From positions 5,761 through 69,760 of the forward strand of contig JBKEBK010000003.1 in the NCBI GenBank assembly GCA_047973125.1: a DNA stretch of 64,000 bases, written 5' to 3'. The stretch comes from CAYNRG01 sp047973125. Its GTDB lineage: Bacteria > Bacillota_I > Bacilli_A > Erysipelotrichales > Erysipelotrichaceae. The notes under the pieces were generated by a model. It ran no database searches. It saw only the letters and a program-made list of their open reading frames with translations, and had not been told where the DNA came from. Of this stretch, positions 41,859-50,844 are shown piece by piece. The translations under genes and the position numbers were made by a program. Position 1 is the first letter of the stretch, and each line of letters begins with the position of its first letter.

Positions 41859-42895
41859 AAAGAGCAGATTATGATTTAGCAATGATGCTTAAATATGAAA
41901 ATATTGCATGGTATGAAGATGGGTGTGTAAAAATACTTGATCGAAGAGTTTATCCAATGGAAACTCGCTATGAAATATGTCGAAGTTATCAAGAAGTGTC
42001 ATTAGCAATTAAAAATATGGTTACTCAAAGTGAGGGACCATATCTTGCTGCTGCTATGGGAATGGCTTTAGCCATGAGTGAAGCTACAGAAAAATCTGAT
42101 CCAGAGTGTTTAGAAATATTAGAAGATGCCGCAAAGTGTTTATCTAGTGCTAGACCAACAACATCAAATCAGATGAAGGGGATCGTATATGGAGCGCTTG
42201 AACTTGCAAAAAGTTTGATTAGTGAAGGTTATCAAAAGAGTGAAATTGTATCAAAGCTTCAGGAAAATGCAATAAATTATGTTAATCAAAACTATATAAA
42301 ATATGCTAAAATAGCAAAGTATCTAGTTGATGAAATCCCTGATAATGGTACAGTTATGACCCAGTGTTTTGGGGGAACGATTGTTGGATTAATGCTAAGA
42401 GAGTGTAAAGCTCAAAATAAAAAAATTAGAGTAATTTGTGCGGAGACAAGACCGTATTATCAAGGAGCAAGACTTACAGCTAGTGTTGCTTGTGATATGG
42501 GCTTTGATGTTACGGTAATTTGTGATAATATGCCTGCCTATGTATTAAAAGATCAAAAAGTTGATTTATTTACCTCGGCAAGTGATGTTATTACAATGGA
42601 TGGTCACATTATTAATAAAATCGGAACATTTCAAATAGCACTTGCATGTAAAGAATTTAATATCCCATACTATTGCACAGGAACACCTGACATTACCCAT
42701 AAAGATTTAAGTAGTGTTAAAATTGAAAAAAGAAATCCCGAATTAGTTTTAGAATCACTTGGTACAAAAATTACAATGGATAAAGTAAAAGGGTACTATC
42801 CAGCATTTGATATTACCCCTCCTAAATATTGCACTAAAATTATTACAGACAAAGGTTTATTTTCTTGTAATGAGTTAGATAGATATTTTGATTAG
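41855..42895 (+). CDS. mtnA: 5-methylthioribose-1-phosphate isomerase (MtnA-like)
   Basis: This 346-residue protein of the MtnA/eIF2B-alpha family converts methylthioribose-1-phosphate or 5-deoxyribose-1-phosphate to the ribulose form. The catalytic Cys is in VMTQCFGG, where typical MtnA has THCNAG. The Asp is in SDVITMDGHIINKIGT. The shift around the Cys may reflect a preference for deoxyribose over methylthioribose. GGAGG precedes a TTG start, which overlaps the upstream TGA. Confidence 0.9.
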   Translation: MKRADYDLAMMLKYENIAWYEDGCVKILDRRVYPMETRYEICRSYQEVSLAIKNMVTQSEGPYLAAAMGMALAMSEATEKSDPECLEILEDAAKCLSSARPTTSNQMKGIVYGALELAKSLISEGYQKSEIVSKLQENAINYVNQNYIKYAKIAKYLVDEIPDNGTVMTQCFGGTIVGLMLRECKAQNKKIRVICAETRPYYQGARLTASVACDMGFDVTVICDNMPAYVLKDQKVDLFTSASDVITMDGHIINKIGTFQIALACKEFNIPYYCTGTPDITHKDLSSVKIEKRNPELVLESLGTKITMDKVKGYYPAFDITPPKYCTKIITDKGLFSCNELDRYFD

Positions 42896-42909
42896 AAAAG
42901 GATGAAATT

Positions 42910-43566
42910 ATGGAAAAAGCAAGAAAAAAGCTAGTAGAATACTGTAGAAAAATGGTCTTACAAAAGTTAACCAATGGAACATCTGGTAACTTAAGTATAA
43001 TAGATCGAGAAAAAAATACAGTAGCAATTACCCCCTCGGGAGTTGATTATTTATCAATAGATGAAAATGATATAGTAATAATAGACTTAGATGGAAATGT
43101 TATTGAGGGTGATAAAAAAGTATCTAGTGAATATGAGCTACATCTTGCTATTTATCTGAAAGATAAAACTGTAGGCTCTGTTGTTCATACGCACTCAACA
43201 TTTTGTACAACTTTTGCCTGTTTAAGACAGCCACTAAAAGCGGCTCATTATTTAATTGCTTCAACAAATGCCTCGATTGTTCCATGTGTTGAATATCACA
43301 CATATGGTACAATTGAGTTAGCCAAAGCAGTTTCTGAAATTGAAACTGAATCTAAGGCTTTACTGCTGGCAAATCACGGAATGGTTGCATATGCTGAAAC
43401 TATTGATCAAGCTTTTAATATTGCTGAGAATGTTGAATGGTGTGCTGAAATTTTGTGGCGTGCACAAACAATTGGTAAACCAATAACATTATCTGATAAT
43501 GAAATAAAAAAAGTAATAGAAAAATTTAATGATTATGGACAATCAGATAAAAAAAGCGGATATTAA
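42910..43566 (+). CDS. Class II aldolase (L-fuculose-phosphate aldolase type)
   Basis: This 218-residue zinc aldolase has the AraD/FucA fold. Zinc ligands are in VHTHS (two His) and ANHG (His). The catalytic Glu is in SSEYELH, and GTSGNLS binds phosphate. In the MtnK-MtnA-Ald2 (DrdKIA-type) pathway this enzyme splits 5-deoxyribulose-1-phosphate to DHAP and acetaldehyde, or the methylthio analogue to methylthioacetaldehyde. Its place right after MtnA supports that role rather than fuculose cleavage. A terminator follows. Confidence 0.93.
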   Translation: MEKARKKLVEYCRKMVLQKLTNGTSGNLSIIDREKNTVAITPSGVDYLSIDENDIVIIDLDGNVIEGDKKVSSEYELHLAIYLKDKTVGSVVHTHSTFCTTFACLRQPLKAAHYLIASTNASIVPCVEYHTYGTIELAKAVSEIETESKALLLANHGMVAYAETIDQAFNIAENVEWCAEILWRAQTIGKPITLSDNEIKKVIEKFNDYGQSDKKSGY

Positions 43567-43596
43567 AAAAGACAATCAATTTAGCAATCATAAAAT

Positions 43597-43627
43597 ATAC
43601 TGCTGATAAAACATATCAGCAGTTTTT
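43597..43627 (+). terminator. Terminator of the MtnK-MtnA-aldolase operon
   Basis: ACTGCTGATA and TATCAGCAGT form a perfect 10-bp stem with loop AAACA, followed by T residues. Confidence 0.9.
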
Positions 43628-43670
43628 CTTATAAACAGCTTATGTAGTGTCTTTTTTATTTATTCTTTTT

Positions 43671-45296
43671 TTATTTTACACCCATTTTATATATTGCATA
43701 TGCACCATCTAAATTTTTAACATTGAAGTTATTATTTTTTAAAATTCTTTCTGCTAGATAACTTCTTTGTCCACTATGACAGCTAGCAATAATTAATTTA
43801 TCAAGAGGTAGCTCATTAAGACGATTTCTTAATTGATTTAATGGTATATGAATATCATGATTCATACTACCATTTTTTATTTCTTCATCACTTCTAACAT
43901 CTAGTAAAATAGCTCCGTTTTTTCTATATTCATCTAATTCGTAATATTGAATATTATCAGAGATACCCTCCACAATATTTAATGCCGCATAGCCAATCAT
44001 ATTTACTGGATCTTTTGCTGATCCAAATGGTGGGGAATAACATAGCTCTAGCTCTGGTAAATCAAAAACAGTTAAGTTAGCTTTTATTGCAGTTGCTAAA
44101 ACATCAATTCTTTTATCAACACCATCTTTTCCAACTGCTTGAGCTCCATATATTTTTCCTGTATTTTTATCAAAGATAAGTTTTAATACAATTGAATTAG
44201 CATTTGGGAAATATCCAGCATGGTTATTTGCGATAATGTGTACAGCCTTATAATCAATATTCAAGCTTTTTAAAGCTGTTTCATTTAATCCACTTGATGC
44301 ACAAGTTAAATCAAATGCTCTTAATATTGAAGTGGCAATACCACCTTTGTTTTTTCTATTAATTCCATTAATATTATCAGCAACCTGTCTTCCTTGTCTA
44401 TTTGCTAGTGATGCTAAAGAAATTAGTGATGCTGTATTTGATACTTGGTTATTAACAACTATCACATCACCACAAGCATAGATATCTTTATCACTTGTTT
44501 GATAGTTTTCATTAACTTTTATTCCCTTATTTAAGCCAAGCTCTAAATTTGCATTTTCTGCAAGTTCACTGTTGGCTCTAATACCTGTTGAAAGTATTAC
44601 TAAATCACACTCTAAAATTTCATTATTATCTAATTTAATGGCCTTACCATTATCTAAGAAAGATCCAACTTTTCTATTTAGGTAAACTTTTATGTTATTA
44701 TCATTTAATTTATTCTCAGCATACTTTGCCATTTCTATGTCTAGATTTGATAATAACTGATTGTTAGCTTCTATGATTGTTGTATTTATTTTAACTTTAG
44801 CTAAGTTTTCAGCTGCCTCTATTCCAATAAACCCTCCACCTATAACTACTGCTTTTTTTACCTTATGATTATTAATATAGCTTAGGATATCATCCATATC
44901 ATTGATAGTTCTTAGAGTAAACACATTATTTGATTTATCAATATTTTGCAGTTTTGGTATAAAAGCTTTTTGTCCGGTTGCTATTACTAATTTATCGTAG
45001 TTTAAAATTATTCCATTATTAATAGTAACAATTTTATCTTTTCTATTTATTTTAATTACTTCATTATTAACTCTTACATCAATATTAAATCTTTCCTTTA
45101 GACTCTTGGGACTTTGTAAGATTAAATCTTGTCTGTTGGCTATTTCATTTGATAAATGATATGGTAAGCCACAATTTGCAAAAGATACATAATCGCCTTT
45201 TTCTAATACTATTATCTCATCTTTCTCATTTAGCCTTCTAAGTCTTGTTGCACAAGACATACCAGCTGCAACGCCTCCTATAATGATAATTCTCAT
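43671..45296 (-). CDS. CoA-disulfide reductase with C-terminal rhodanese domain
   Basis: This is a 541-residue FAD enzyme. Residues 1-440 are a pyridine nucleotide-disulfide oxidoreductase with the FAD fingerprint GGVAAGMSCATRLRR and the single redox Cys in FANCGLPY. A second dinucleotide fold, GGGFIGIEAAENL, follows, and CGDV marks the FAD end. The last 85 residues form a rhodanese domain (LLDVRSDEEI) with active Cys in SCHSGQRS. This fusion matches CoADR-RHD enzymes that reduce CoA disulfide or persulfide and help in sulfur or redox balance. AGGAG precedes the ATG. Monocistronic. Confidence 0.93.
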   Translation of the reverse strand: MRIIIIGGVAAGMSCATRLRRLNEKDEIIVLEKGDYVSFANCGLPYHLSNEIANRQDLILQSPKSLKERFNIDVRVNNEVIKINRKDKIVTINNGIILNYDKLVIATGQKAFIPKLQNIDKSNNVFTLRTINDMDDILSYINNHKVKKAVVIGGGFIGIEAAENLAKVKINTTIIEANNQLLSNLDIEMAKYAENKLNDNNIKVYLNRKVGSFLDNGKAIKLDNNEILECDLVILSTGIRANSELAENANLELGLNKGIKVNENYQTSDKDIYACGDVIVVNNQVSNTASLISLASLANRQGRQVADNINGINRKNKGGIATSILRAFDLTCASSGLNETALKSLNIDYKAVHIIANNHAGYFPNANSIVLKLIFDKNTGKIYGAQAVGKDGVDKRIDVLATAIKANLTVFDLPELELCYSPPFGSAKDPVNMIGYAALNIVEGISDNIQYYELDEYRKNGAILLDVRSDEEIKNGSMNHDIHIPLNQLRNRLNELPLDKLIIASCHSGQRSYLAERILKNNNFNVKNLDGAYAIYKMGVK

Positions 45297-45408
45297 AATA
45301 CTCTCCTATTTTCATATAACTATCTTTAATATAAACTATAGCCTTTAAAAAAACAAAGATTATTTTCATATAATTATTAAAGTTTCTTATATATTAAAAT
45401 TTGTATGC

Positions 45409-45414
45409 TATAAT
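45409..45414 (+). promoter_or_regulatory. Extended -10 promoter of the Ugp-like ABC operon
   Basis: TGC followed by TATAAT forms an extended -10 element 28 bases before the chosen start codon. An upstream possible TTG start at 45401 overlaps it and is excluded. No clear -35 is seen. Confidence 0.55.
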
Positions 45415-45442
45415 AAAATTACAATTTATAAGGGGTAAAAAT

Positions 45443-46513
45443 ATGATAGAAATTTCAAATCTTAGAAAAGTGTATCCAAATGGTTTTGAGGCTTTAAAAA
45501 AAATTGATTTAAAAATTGAAGATGGTGATTTAGTATGTTTACTTGGACCATCAGGCTGTGGTAAGACTACTATTTTAAATCTTATAGCGGGTCTTTTAGA
45601 TCCAACTGAAGGTGATATTAAAAATGATGGTAAGTCACTGGTTTCTCTTCATCCAAAAGAGAGAAACATGAGCTTAGTTTTTCAAAACTATGCTTTGTAT
45701 CCTCATATGAGTGTACTTGAGAATGTTATGTTTCCACTTCGTGTTGGAAAGAATAAAATGGATAAAAAAGAAGCTGAGAAGATTGCTTATGAGTATATGG
45801 AACTTACAAGTATATCAGAGCTTGCTAGTAAGAAGCCCGATTCAATGTCAGGTGGTCAACAACAAAGAGTAGCGATTACAAGAGCTTTAGTTCAGCGTCC
45901 TAAAATTTTACTGTTAGATGAGCCTTTAAGTAACTTAGATGCTAGACTTCGTTTAAGAATTAGAGAAGAAATTAGAAGACTTGTTAAAAAGATTGGGATT
46001 ACTACAATCTTTGTTACCCATGATCAAGAAGAAGCAATGTCAATTAGTGATAAGATTGTATTAATGAATGATGGTGTAATTCAACAATATGATGAAGCTC
46101 AGAAACTATACTTAGAACCTGATAATATGTTTGTAGCAAGCTTTATTGGAAATCCTGGTATGAATATGATTGAAGTAGAATATAAGGATAATCAATTTAT
46201 CTTTGATGAATTAGTTATAAATGTTAAAGATTTAGATAAGAAAAAATTTAGAAATGATCTTAAAGATGGTAAATATATTGTTGGGATAAGACCTGAGAAT
46301 GTTATATATAATGATAAAAGTACGCTTAATTGTGAAGTTGATTTAGTTGAATTGATGGGAAAAGAAGCTATTGTTACCTTTGCACTAAAAGATAAACATG
46401 TTAAATCAATTGTATCAATTGAGGATAACTTAAAAGAAAATAACGCTTATGGATTCTCTTTAAATTTGGATAAACTTTATATCTTTGAATTAGATGGAAA
46501 GCGAATATACTAA
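45443..46513 (+). CDS. ABC importer ATPase (MalK/UgpC type)
   Basis: This 356-residue ATPase of the CUT1 sugar/glycerophosphate importers has Walker A GPSGCGKTT (35-43), the LVFQNYALYPHM Q-loop, signature SGGQQQRVAI and Walker B LLLDEPLSNLD. A C-terminal TOBE-like regulatory domain starts at about 240 (GIRPENV). The start has ATAAGGGG nine bases upstream. That ribosome site is complementary to the C-rich motif of the tandem RNAs at 57427-57709. It leads an operon with two permeases, an MBL-fold protein and a binding protein. Confidence 0.94.
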   Translation: MIEISNLRKVYPNGFEALKKIDLKIEDGDLVCLLGPSGCGKTTILNLIAGLLDPTEGDIKNDGKSLVSLHPKERNMSLVFQNYALYPHMSVLENVMFPLRVGKNKMDKKEAEKIAYEYMELTSISELASKKPDSMSGGQQQRVAITRALVQRPKILLLDEPLSNLDARLRLRIREEIRRLVKKIGITTIFVTHDQEEAMSISDKIVLMNDGVIQQYDEAQKLYLEPDNMFVASFIGNPGMNMIEVEYKDNQFIFDELVINVKDLDKKKFRNDLKDGKYIVGIRPENVIYNDKSTLNCEVDLVELMGKEAIVTFALKDKHVKSIVSIEDNLKENNAYGFSLNLDKLYIFELDGKRIY

Positions 46514-47400
46514 TGAAGAAGTTTAGATTAAAGTATAGTGCTGAAAATAATAAGAGTGCTTGGTTTTTTCTTTTGCCAACCCTATTTTTAGTGGGAGTAT
46601 TTAGTATCTATCCATTAATTAGAACTTTTATTATGTCATTTCAATCAGGAAGACTTGGTAATATGGACTTTAATGGTATCAGAAACTATCAAGTTGTACT
46701 TAGTGATCCTAAATTTCATGCGGCAATGAAAAATACTGCAACCTATGCTTTTATTGTAGTTCCTGTTGGAATTTGTTTAGCACTTTTGGTTGCATGGTTT
46801 ATCTATGATCGCATAAAATTTAAATCTTTCTTTGAAACAATATTTTTCTTGCCATATATTACAAGTACGATAGCAATTGGGATTGTATTTAGATACTTGT
46901 TTAACTCAAACTATGGAATGATTAATCATTTCTTAAGCTTCTTTGGAGCAGGCCCAATAAACTTTTTAGATAATGTTGATATGAGTATTTGGACACTTAT
47001 TATCTTTGGGGTATGGACAGCCTTAGCCTTTAATATTATTATCATTCTCTCTGGTTTAAGAGGAATTGATAAAAACTATTACAAGGTTGCAGATATGTTT
47101 GGAGCAAGTAAATGGGAACAGTTTTATCGAATAACAATTCCTCAACTTATTCCTATTATTACCTTCTTATTCTCTGTAGGATTAATTTCAGCATTTAAGG
47201 TATATACTCAAGTATTCGCAATTTTTGCTGGAAGAGCTGGAATTGCGAATAGTGCGATGACATCAGTCTATTATATTTATGATAAATTCTATGTTCAAAC
47301 AAGATTTGGTCAAGGGATGGCTGCGACGATAATATTATTTTTAGTAATACTATCAATTACCTTTATTCAAAATAAAGTTATTAGAAGGTTGGGGAAATAA
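46513..47400 (+). CDS. ABC importer permease (UgpA/MalF type)
   Basis: This 295-residue permease has six transmembrane helices. It carries the FFLLPTLFLVGVFSIYPLIRTFIMSF opening and the EAA-type loop YYKVADMFGASKWEQFYRITIPQL, which contacts the ATPase. It partners with the next permease to form the channel. The start overlaps the ATPase stop by one base. Confidence 0.94.
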   Translation: MKKFRLKYSAENNKSAWFFLLPTLFLVGVFSIYPLIRTFIMSFQSGRLGNMDFNGIRNYQVVLSDPKFHAAMKNTATYAFIVVPVGICLALLVAWFIYDRIKFKSFFETIFFLPYITSTIAIGIVFRYLFNSNYGMINHFLSFFGAGPINFLDNVDMSIWTLIIFGVWTALAFNIIIILSGLRGIDKNYYKVADMFGASKWEQFYRITIPQLIPIITFLFSVGLISAFKVYTQVFAIFAGRAGIANSAMTSVYYIYDKFYVQTRFGQGMAATIILFLVILSITFIQNKVIRRLGK

Positions 47401-47402
47401 AT

Positions 47403-48221
47403 ATGAGAAAAACTTCCGATATATTAATTCATATATTTATAATTGTCATGGCATTTATTACGCTTTTTCCTTTTGCTTATATGATTATTTCAAGCCTTAT
47501 GACCTTTCAAGAATCAATCAGTATCCCACCACGCCTTTTCCCAGCAGATATGCAGTGGTCAAATTATTTAGAGGTATTAAAAAGAGCGCCATTTGCTAGA
47601 TACTTCTTTAATACAACTGTAGTTGCTCTTGCTTCAACTACTGGTGTTTTAATTACTACAACACTGGCTGCCTTTGCTTTAGTTATGTTAGATTTCAAAT
47701 ATAAAAATTTAGTAGTATTTGGTCTTATTAGTTTACTAATGATTCCATTTGAGGCAATCGTCTTTACAAATTATCAGACTATTGTAAGTCTTGGCTTAAT
47801 TGATGATTATGCTGCTTTAATAATTCCGTTTTTAGCAAGTGTATTCTATATGTATTATTTAAAACAATACATGGAATCAATTCCTAATTCCTATTATCGA
47901 GCAGCTAAGATTGATGGTTGTAGTAATATTGAATTTATTATTAAGGTTTTAATACCAATTATTAAACCGGCTTTAGTAACAGTGGGTTTATTAAGTTTTA
48001 TTTCTAGTTGGAATTCATTCTTATGGCCACTACTTGTTACTAATAGTACTAATATGCGTTTATTAAACAATGGTCTTAGTGCCTTTGCGACAGAGGCTGG
48101 AGCTGAAGTACAACTTCAGATGGCGGCATCGACAATAACCATTGTACCGGTTATGATTATATATTTTATCTTTAGAAAACAGATTATTAATGGGGTAACT
48201 AAAAATGGACTTAAAGGGTAA
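47403..48221 (+). CDS. ABC importer permease (UgpE/MalG type)
   Basis: This 272-residue permease has six helices. Its EAA loop is SYYRAAKIDGCSNIEFIIKVLIPI. LFPFAYMIISSLMTFQESISIPP at the start and FISSWNSFLWPLLV near the end match the UgpE branch. It overlaps the MBL-fold gene by 17 bases. Confidence 0.94.
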   Translation: MRKTSDILIHIFIIVMAFITLFPFAYMIISSLMTFQESISIPPRLFPADMQWSNYLEVLKRAPFARYFFNTTVVALASTTGVLITTTLAAFALVMLDFKYKNLVVFGLISLLMIPFEAIVFTNYQTIVSLGLIDDYAALIIPFLASVFYMYYLKQYMESIPNSYYRAAKIDGCSNIEFIIKVLIPIIKPALVTVGLLSFISSWNSFLWPLLVTNSTNMRLLNNGLSAFATEAGAEVQLQMAASTITIVPVMIIYFIFRKQIINGVTKNGLKG

Positions 48222-49479
48222 TACAACGATAACATTTCATAGTGGCATCTTAACAATTGGTGGCACAGTTATTGAAATTGAATATAATGGCTCAAGAGTA
48301 TTCTTTGATTTTGGTACTGAATTTAGACCAGAATTAAAACTTAAAGATGAAAACTTAGAAACTTTAATTGAGCATAAACTAATTCCTGATATTGATATCT
48401 ATGATAAGAGATTCAAACGCATTGTTAATTCTAAGGATACTGCAGTGTTTTTAAGCCATTGTCACTTAGATCATACAAGAATGATTAATTATCTAGATAG
48501 TGATATTCCACTTTATGCACTAAGTGAGACAAAAAGTATAATTGAGTTATTAAATAAGGACAGAAAATTCATTCTGCCCTCATTTGATCCTAATATAGTC
48601 ACAAGAGATATTATTGGATTAAAACCAGAAGAAGTAATTAAGGTTGGTGAGATTGAAGTGATGCTTTATCGTGTTGATCATGATGCCTATGGAGCTTGTG
48701 GAATGATTATTAAAACAAATGATATCACTATCGGCTATACAGGTGATTTAAGACTTCATGGCTTTGACTCAAAAGATACAGCACATTTCTGTGAAAAAGC
48801 CTATAATTGTGATATTCTTTTAATGGAAGGAGTTTCCATTAGTTTTGATGAGAATAATGAGAAGTCATCTAATAAGTTTGAAAGTGAAGAAAAACTTGTT
48901 GAATGGATTGTTAATGAAGTTGATAAAAATCCAGATAAACAGATTACATTCAATGCTTATTTAGCTAATGTAAAGCGATTTGAAAGATTAATAAGTGATG
49001 TTAATCGAAAGGTTGTTGTTAGTGAGAAAATGGCTTATATCTTAAAAGAAATATTACATCTTGATTGTTTTTATCAAAAAGATGATAATATAGATTGGAA
49101 GATGGATAAAAAGTTTGCGGTTGATATCAGTGAATTAGAAAATAATCCACAAAAGTATCTATGGCAAATTGATGATTATCAAAGCTATCTTCAAAAAGGT
49201 GGTTTGTATCTTCACTGTGACGCTAGTCCTTTGGGTTTATTTGATCCTTACTACTTAGTGTTTAAAGAAAAATTTGAAAGTAATCAAATTGAATTTAAAC
49301 ACATTGGTTGTAGTGGTCATGCAACTCCAAATGACTTAGATAGAATTGTTGAAATGATTAAACCTAAGTGTTTAATTCCAATTCACTCATTGCATCCGGA
49401 AAGATTAAAAAATCCATATGGAGAAGTTCATCTTCCAAAAAGAGGCGAGAAATTAAAAGAGGAGAAAAGAAAATGCTAA
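48205..49479 (+). CDS. MBL-fold/beta-CASP metallo-hydrolase embedded in the ABC operon
   Basis: This 424-residue protein has the metallo-beta-lactamase HCHLDH motif (residues about 90-95) and Asp in YTGDLRLHG. A beta-CASP-like end, GCSGHATPNDLDRIVEMIKP followed by CLIPIHSLHPE, closely resembles RNase J and related RNA-specificity domains. Both ends overlap neighbouring transport genes, so it belongs to the ABC operon. A cytosolic metallo-hydrolase made together with an importer suggests it acts on the imported compound, for instance a phosphodiester or cyclic phosphate. A ribonuclease-like role cannot be excluded. Confidence 0.85.
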   Translation: MDLKGNTTITFHSGILTIGGTVIEIEYNGSRVFFDFGTEFRPELKLKDENLETLIEHKLIPDIDIYDKRFKRIVNSKDTAVFLSHCHLDHTRMINYLDSDIPLYALSETKSIIELLNKDRKFILPSFDPNIVTRDIIGLKPEEVIKVGEIEVMLYRVDHDAYGACGMIIKTNDITIGYTGDLRLHGFDSKDTAHFCEKAYNCDILLMEGVSISFDENNEKSSNKFESEEKLVEWIVNEVDKNPDKQITFNAYLANVKRFERLISDVNRKVVVSEKMAYILKEILHLDCFYQKDDNIDWKMDKKFAVDISELENNPQKYLWQIDDYQSYLQKGGLYLHCDASPLGLFDPYYLVFKEKFESNQIEFKHIGCSGHATPNDLDRIVEMIKPKCLIPIHSLHPERLKNPYGEVHLPKRGEKLKEEKRKC

Positions 49480-50741
49480 AAAAATTATTATTAAGTGTAC
49501 TAGTTTTATTCTTAGTAGCAGGATGCTCAAGTAACAAACCTGCAGAGAAAGAAGAAGAGACAACTGGTGTTGTAACTGAAATCACAGAACCAGTAGAAGT
49601 TATCTTCTGGCATGCTATGAATAGTGCTCAAGAAGAAGCACTAACAAAATTAACAGAAGAGTTTAATGCTGCTAATGAAAATATTACAATTGTACTTCAA
49701 AATCAATCTTCTTACAAAGATTTATCTCAGAAGTTAACAGCAACTATGGCAAGTCCAGAAAATTTACCTACAATTACTCAAGGGTATACAAACTGGTTCT
49801 TCAATGCTGCTAATGATGGTTTACTTCAAGACTTATCAGAATATATAACAAATGAAGTTATTGGGATAAGTGATGTAGAAGATATTATTGCAGGATTTAT
49901 GGAAGGTGCACAAATTAATGGTGTTCAATATGGTTTACCATTTAATAAATCATCAGAAGCACTATTCTATAATGCTGATCAATTTGCAGAATATGGAATT
50001 GAAGCACCAACAACATTTGAAGAATTTATTGCTGCTGCAAAAACTGTTTATGAAAAATCAAATGGAGCAGTTGTTGGTGGTGGATTTGATTCACTTAACA
50101 ACTTCTATGTAACTCAAATGATTAATAGAGGTCATAAATTAGATAATACATTAGATGTAACATCTGAAGATTCAATCGAAGTTATTAACCTTTACTTAGA
50201 TGGTATAAAAGAAGGTTACTTAAGAATTGCTGGTACTGATAAGTACTTATCAGGTCCATTTGGTAATGAATTAATCGCAATGAATATTGGATCTACAGCT
50301 GGAGAAAAATATGTACAACAAGGTGCAGAGGGTAAATTTACACCTGAAGCAATTGCTGTTCCTGTAGCTAAAGGTATCCAACAAGGTACTGATATCTTCA
50401 TGTTTGAAAAGGCAACTCCTGAGCAAAAAAGTGCAGCATTTATGTATATGAACTTCTTAACAAATGCTGAAAACCAATTATTCTGGGCTGCAAGTACAGG
50501 TTATCTTCCTGTTAGAGAAAGTGTAATTAATGGAGAAGAATATACTACTCTTGATAGTATGATTGCTCCAATTGCTGCTGAAGTAACTGAAGAAATGTTT
50601 ACAATTCCAGCAGATGCAAATGCAGTATATACTGAATTAATTGCCATGATGGAAGAAATTCTAAGTCAACCAGAAGCAGAACTTGCTCCAATCTTAGAAA
50701 GATACCAAACAAATATCGAAGCTCTTTGGGCTGGCGAATAA
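49473..50741 (+). CDS. ABC importer substrate-binding lipoprotein (UgpB-like)
   Basis: This 422-residue extracellular solute-binding protein has a lipoprotein signal ending in VAGC (lipidated Cys18). The mature part starts with VIFWHAMNSAQEEALTKL, close to the glycerol-3-phosphate-binding protein UgpB (FWHSM). A glycerophosphate or glycerophosphodiester ligand is likely, though maltose-type sugars are possible. The ATG at 49473 has GAGGAG upstream and overlaps the MBL-gene stop; earlier in-frame ATGs lie inside that gene. A terminator follows. Confidence 0.92.
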   Translation: MLKKLLLSVLVLFLVAGCSSNKPAEKEEETTGVVTEITEPVEVIFWHAMNSAQEEALTKLTEEFNAANENITIVLQNQSSYKDLSQKLTATMASPENLPTITQGYTNWFFNAANDGLLQDLSEYITNEVIGISDVEDIIAGFMEGAQINGVQYGLPFNKSSEALFYNADQFAEYGIEAPTTFEEFIAAAKTVYEKSNGAVVGGGFDSLNNFYVTQMINRGHKLDNTLDVTSEDSIEVINLYLDGIKEGYLRIAGTDKYLSGPFGNELIAMNIGSTAGEKYVQQGAEGKFTPEAIAVPVAKGIQQGTDIFMFEKATPEQKSAAFMYMNFLTNAENQLFWAASTGYLPVRESVINGEEYTTLDSMIAPIAAEVTEEMFTIPADANAVYTELIAMMEEILSQPEAELAPILERYQTNIEALWAGE

Positions 50742-50756
50742 TAAAATATTTAAGAT

Positions 50757-50787
50757 ACATCTTACAAAATATGTAAGATGTTTTTTT
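50757..50787 (+). terminator. Terminator of the Ugp-like ABC operon
   Basis: ACATCTTACA and TGTAAGATGT form a 10-bp stem with an AAAATA-type loop and seven T. Confidence 0.92.
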
Positions 50788-50844
50788 ATTGCTTTACTAT
50801 AACTTTCTTGCTAAATTGTATATAATATATAAGAGGTGAAAATT

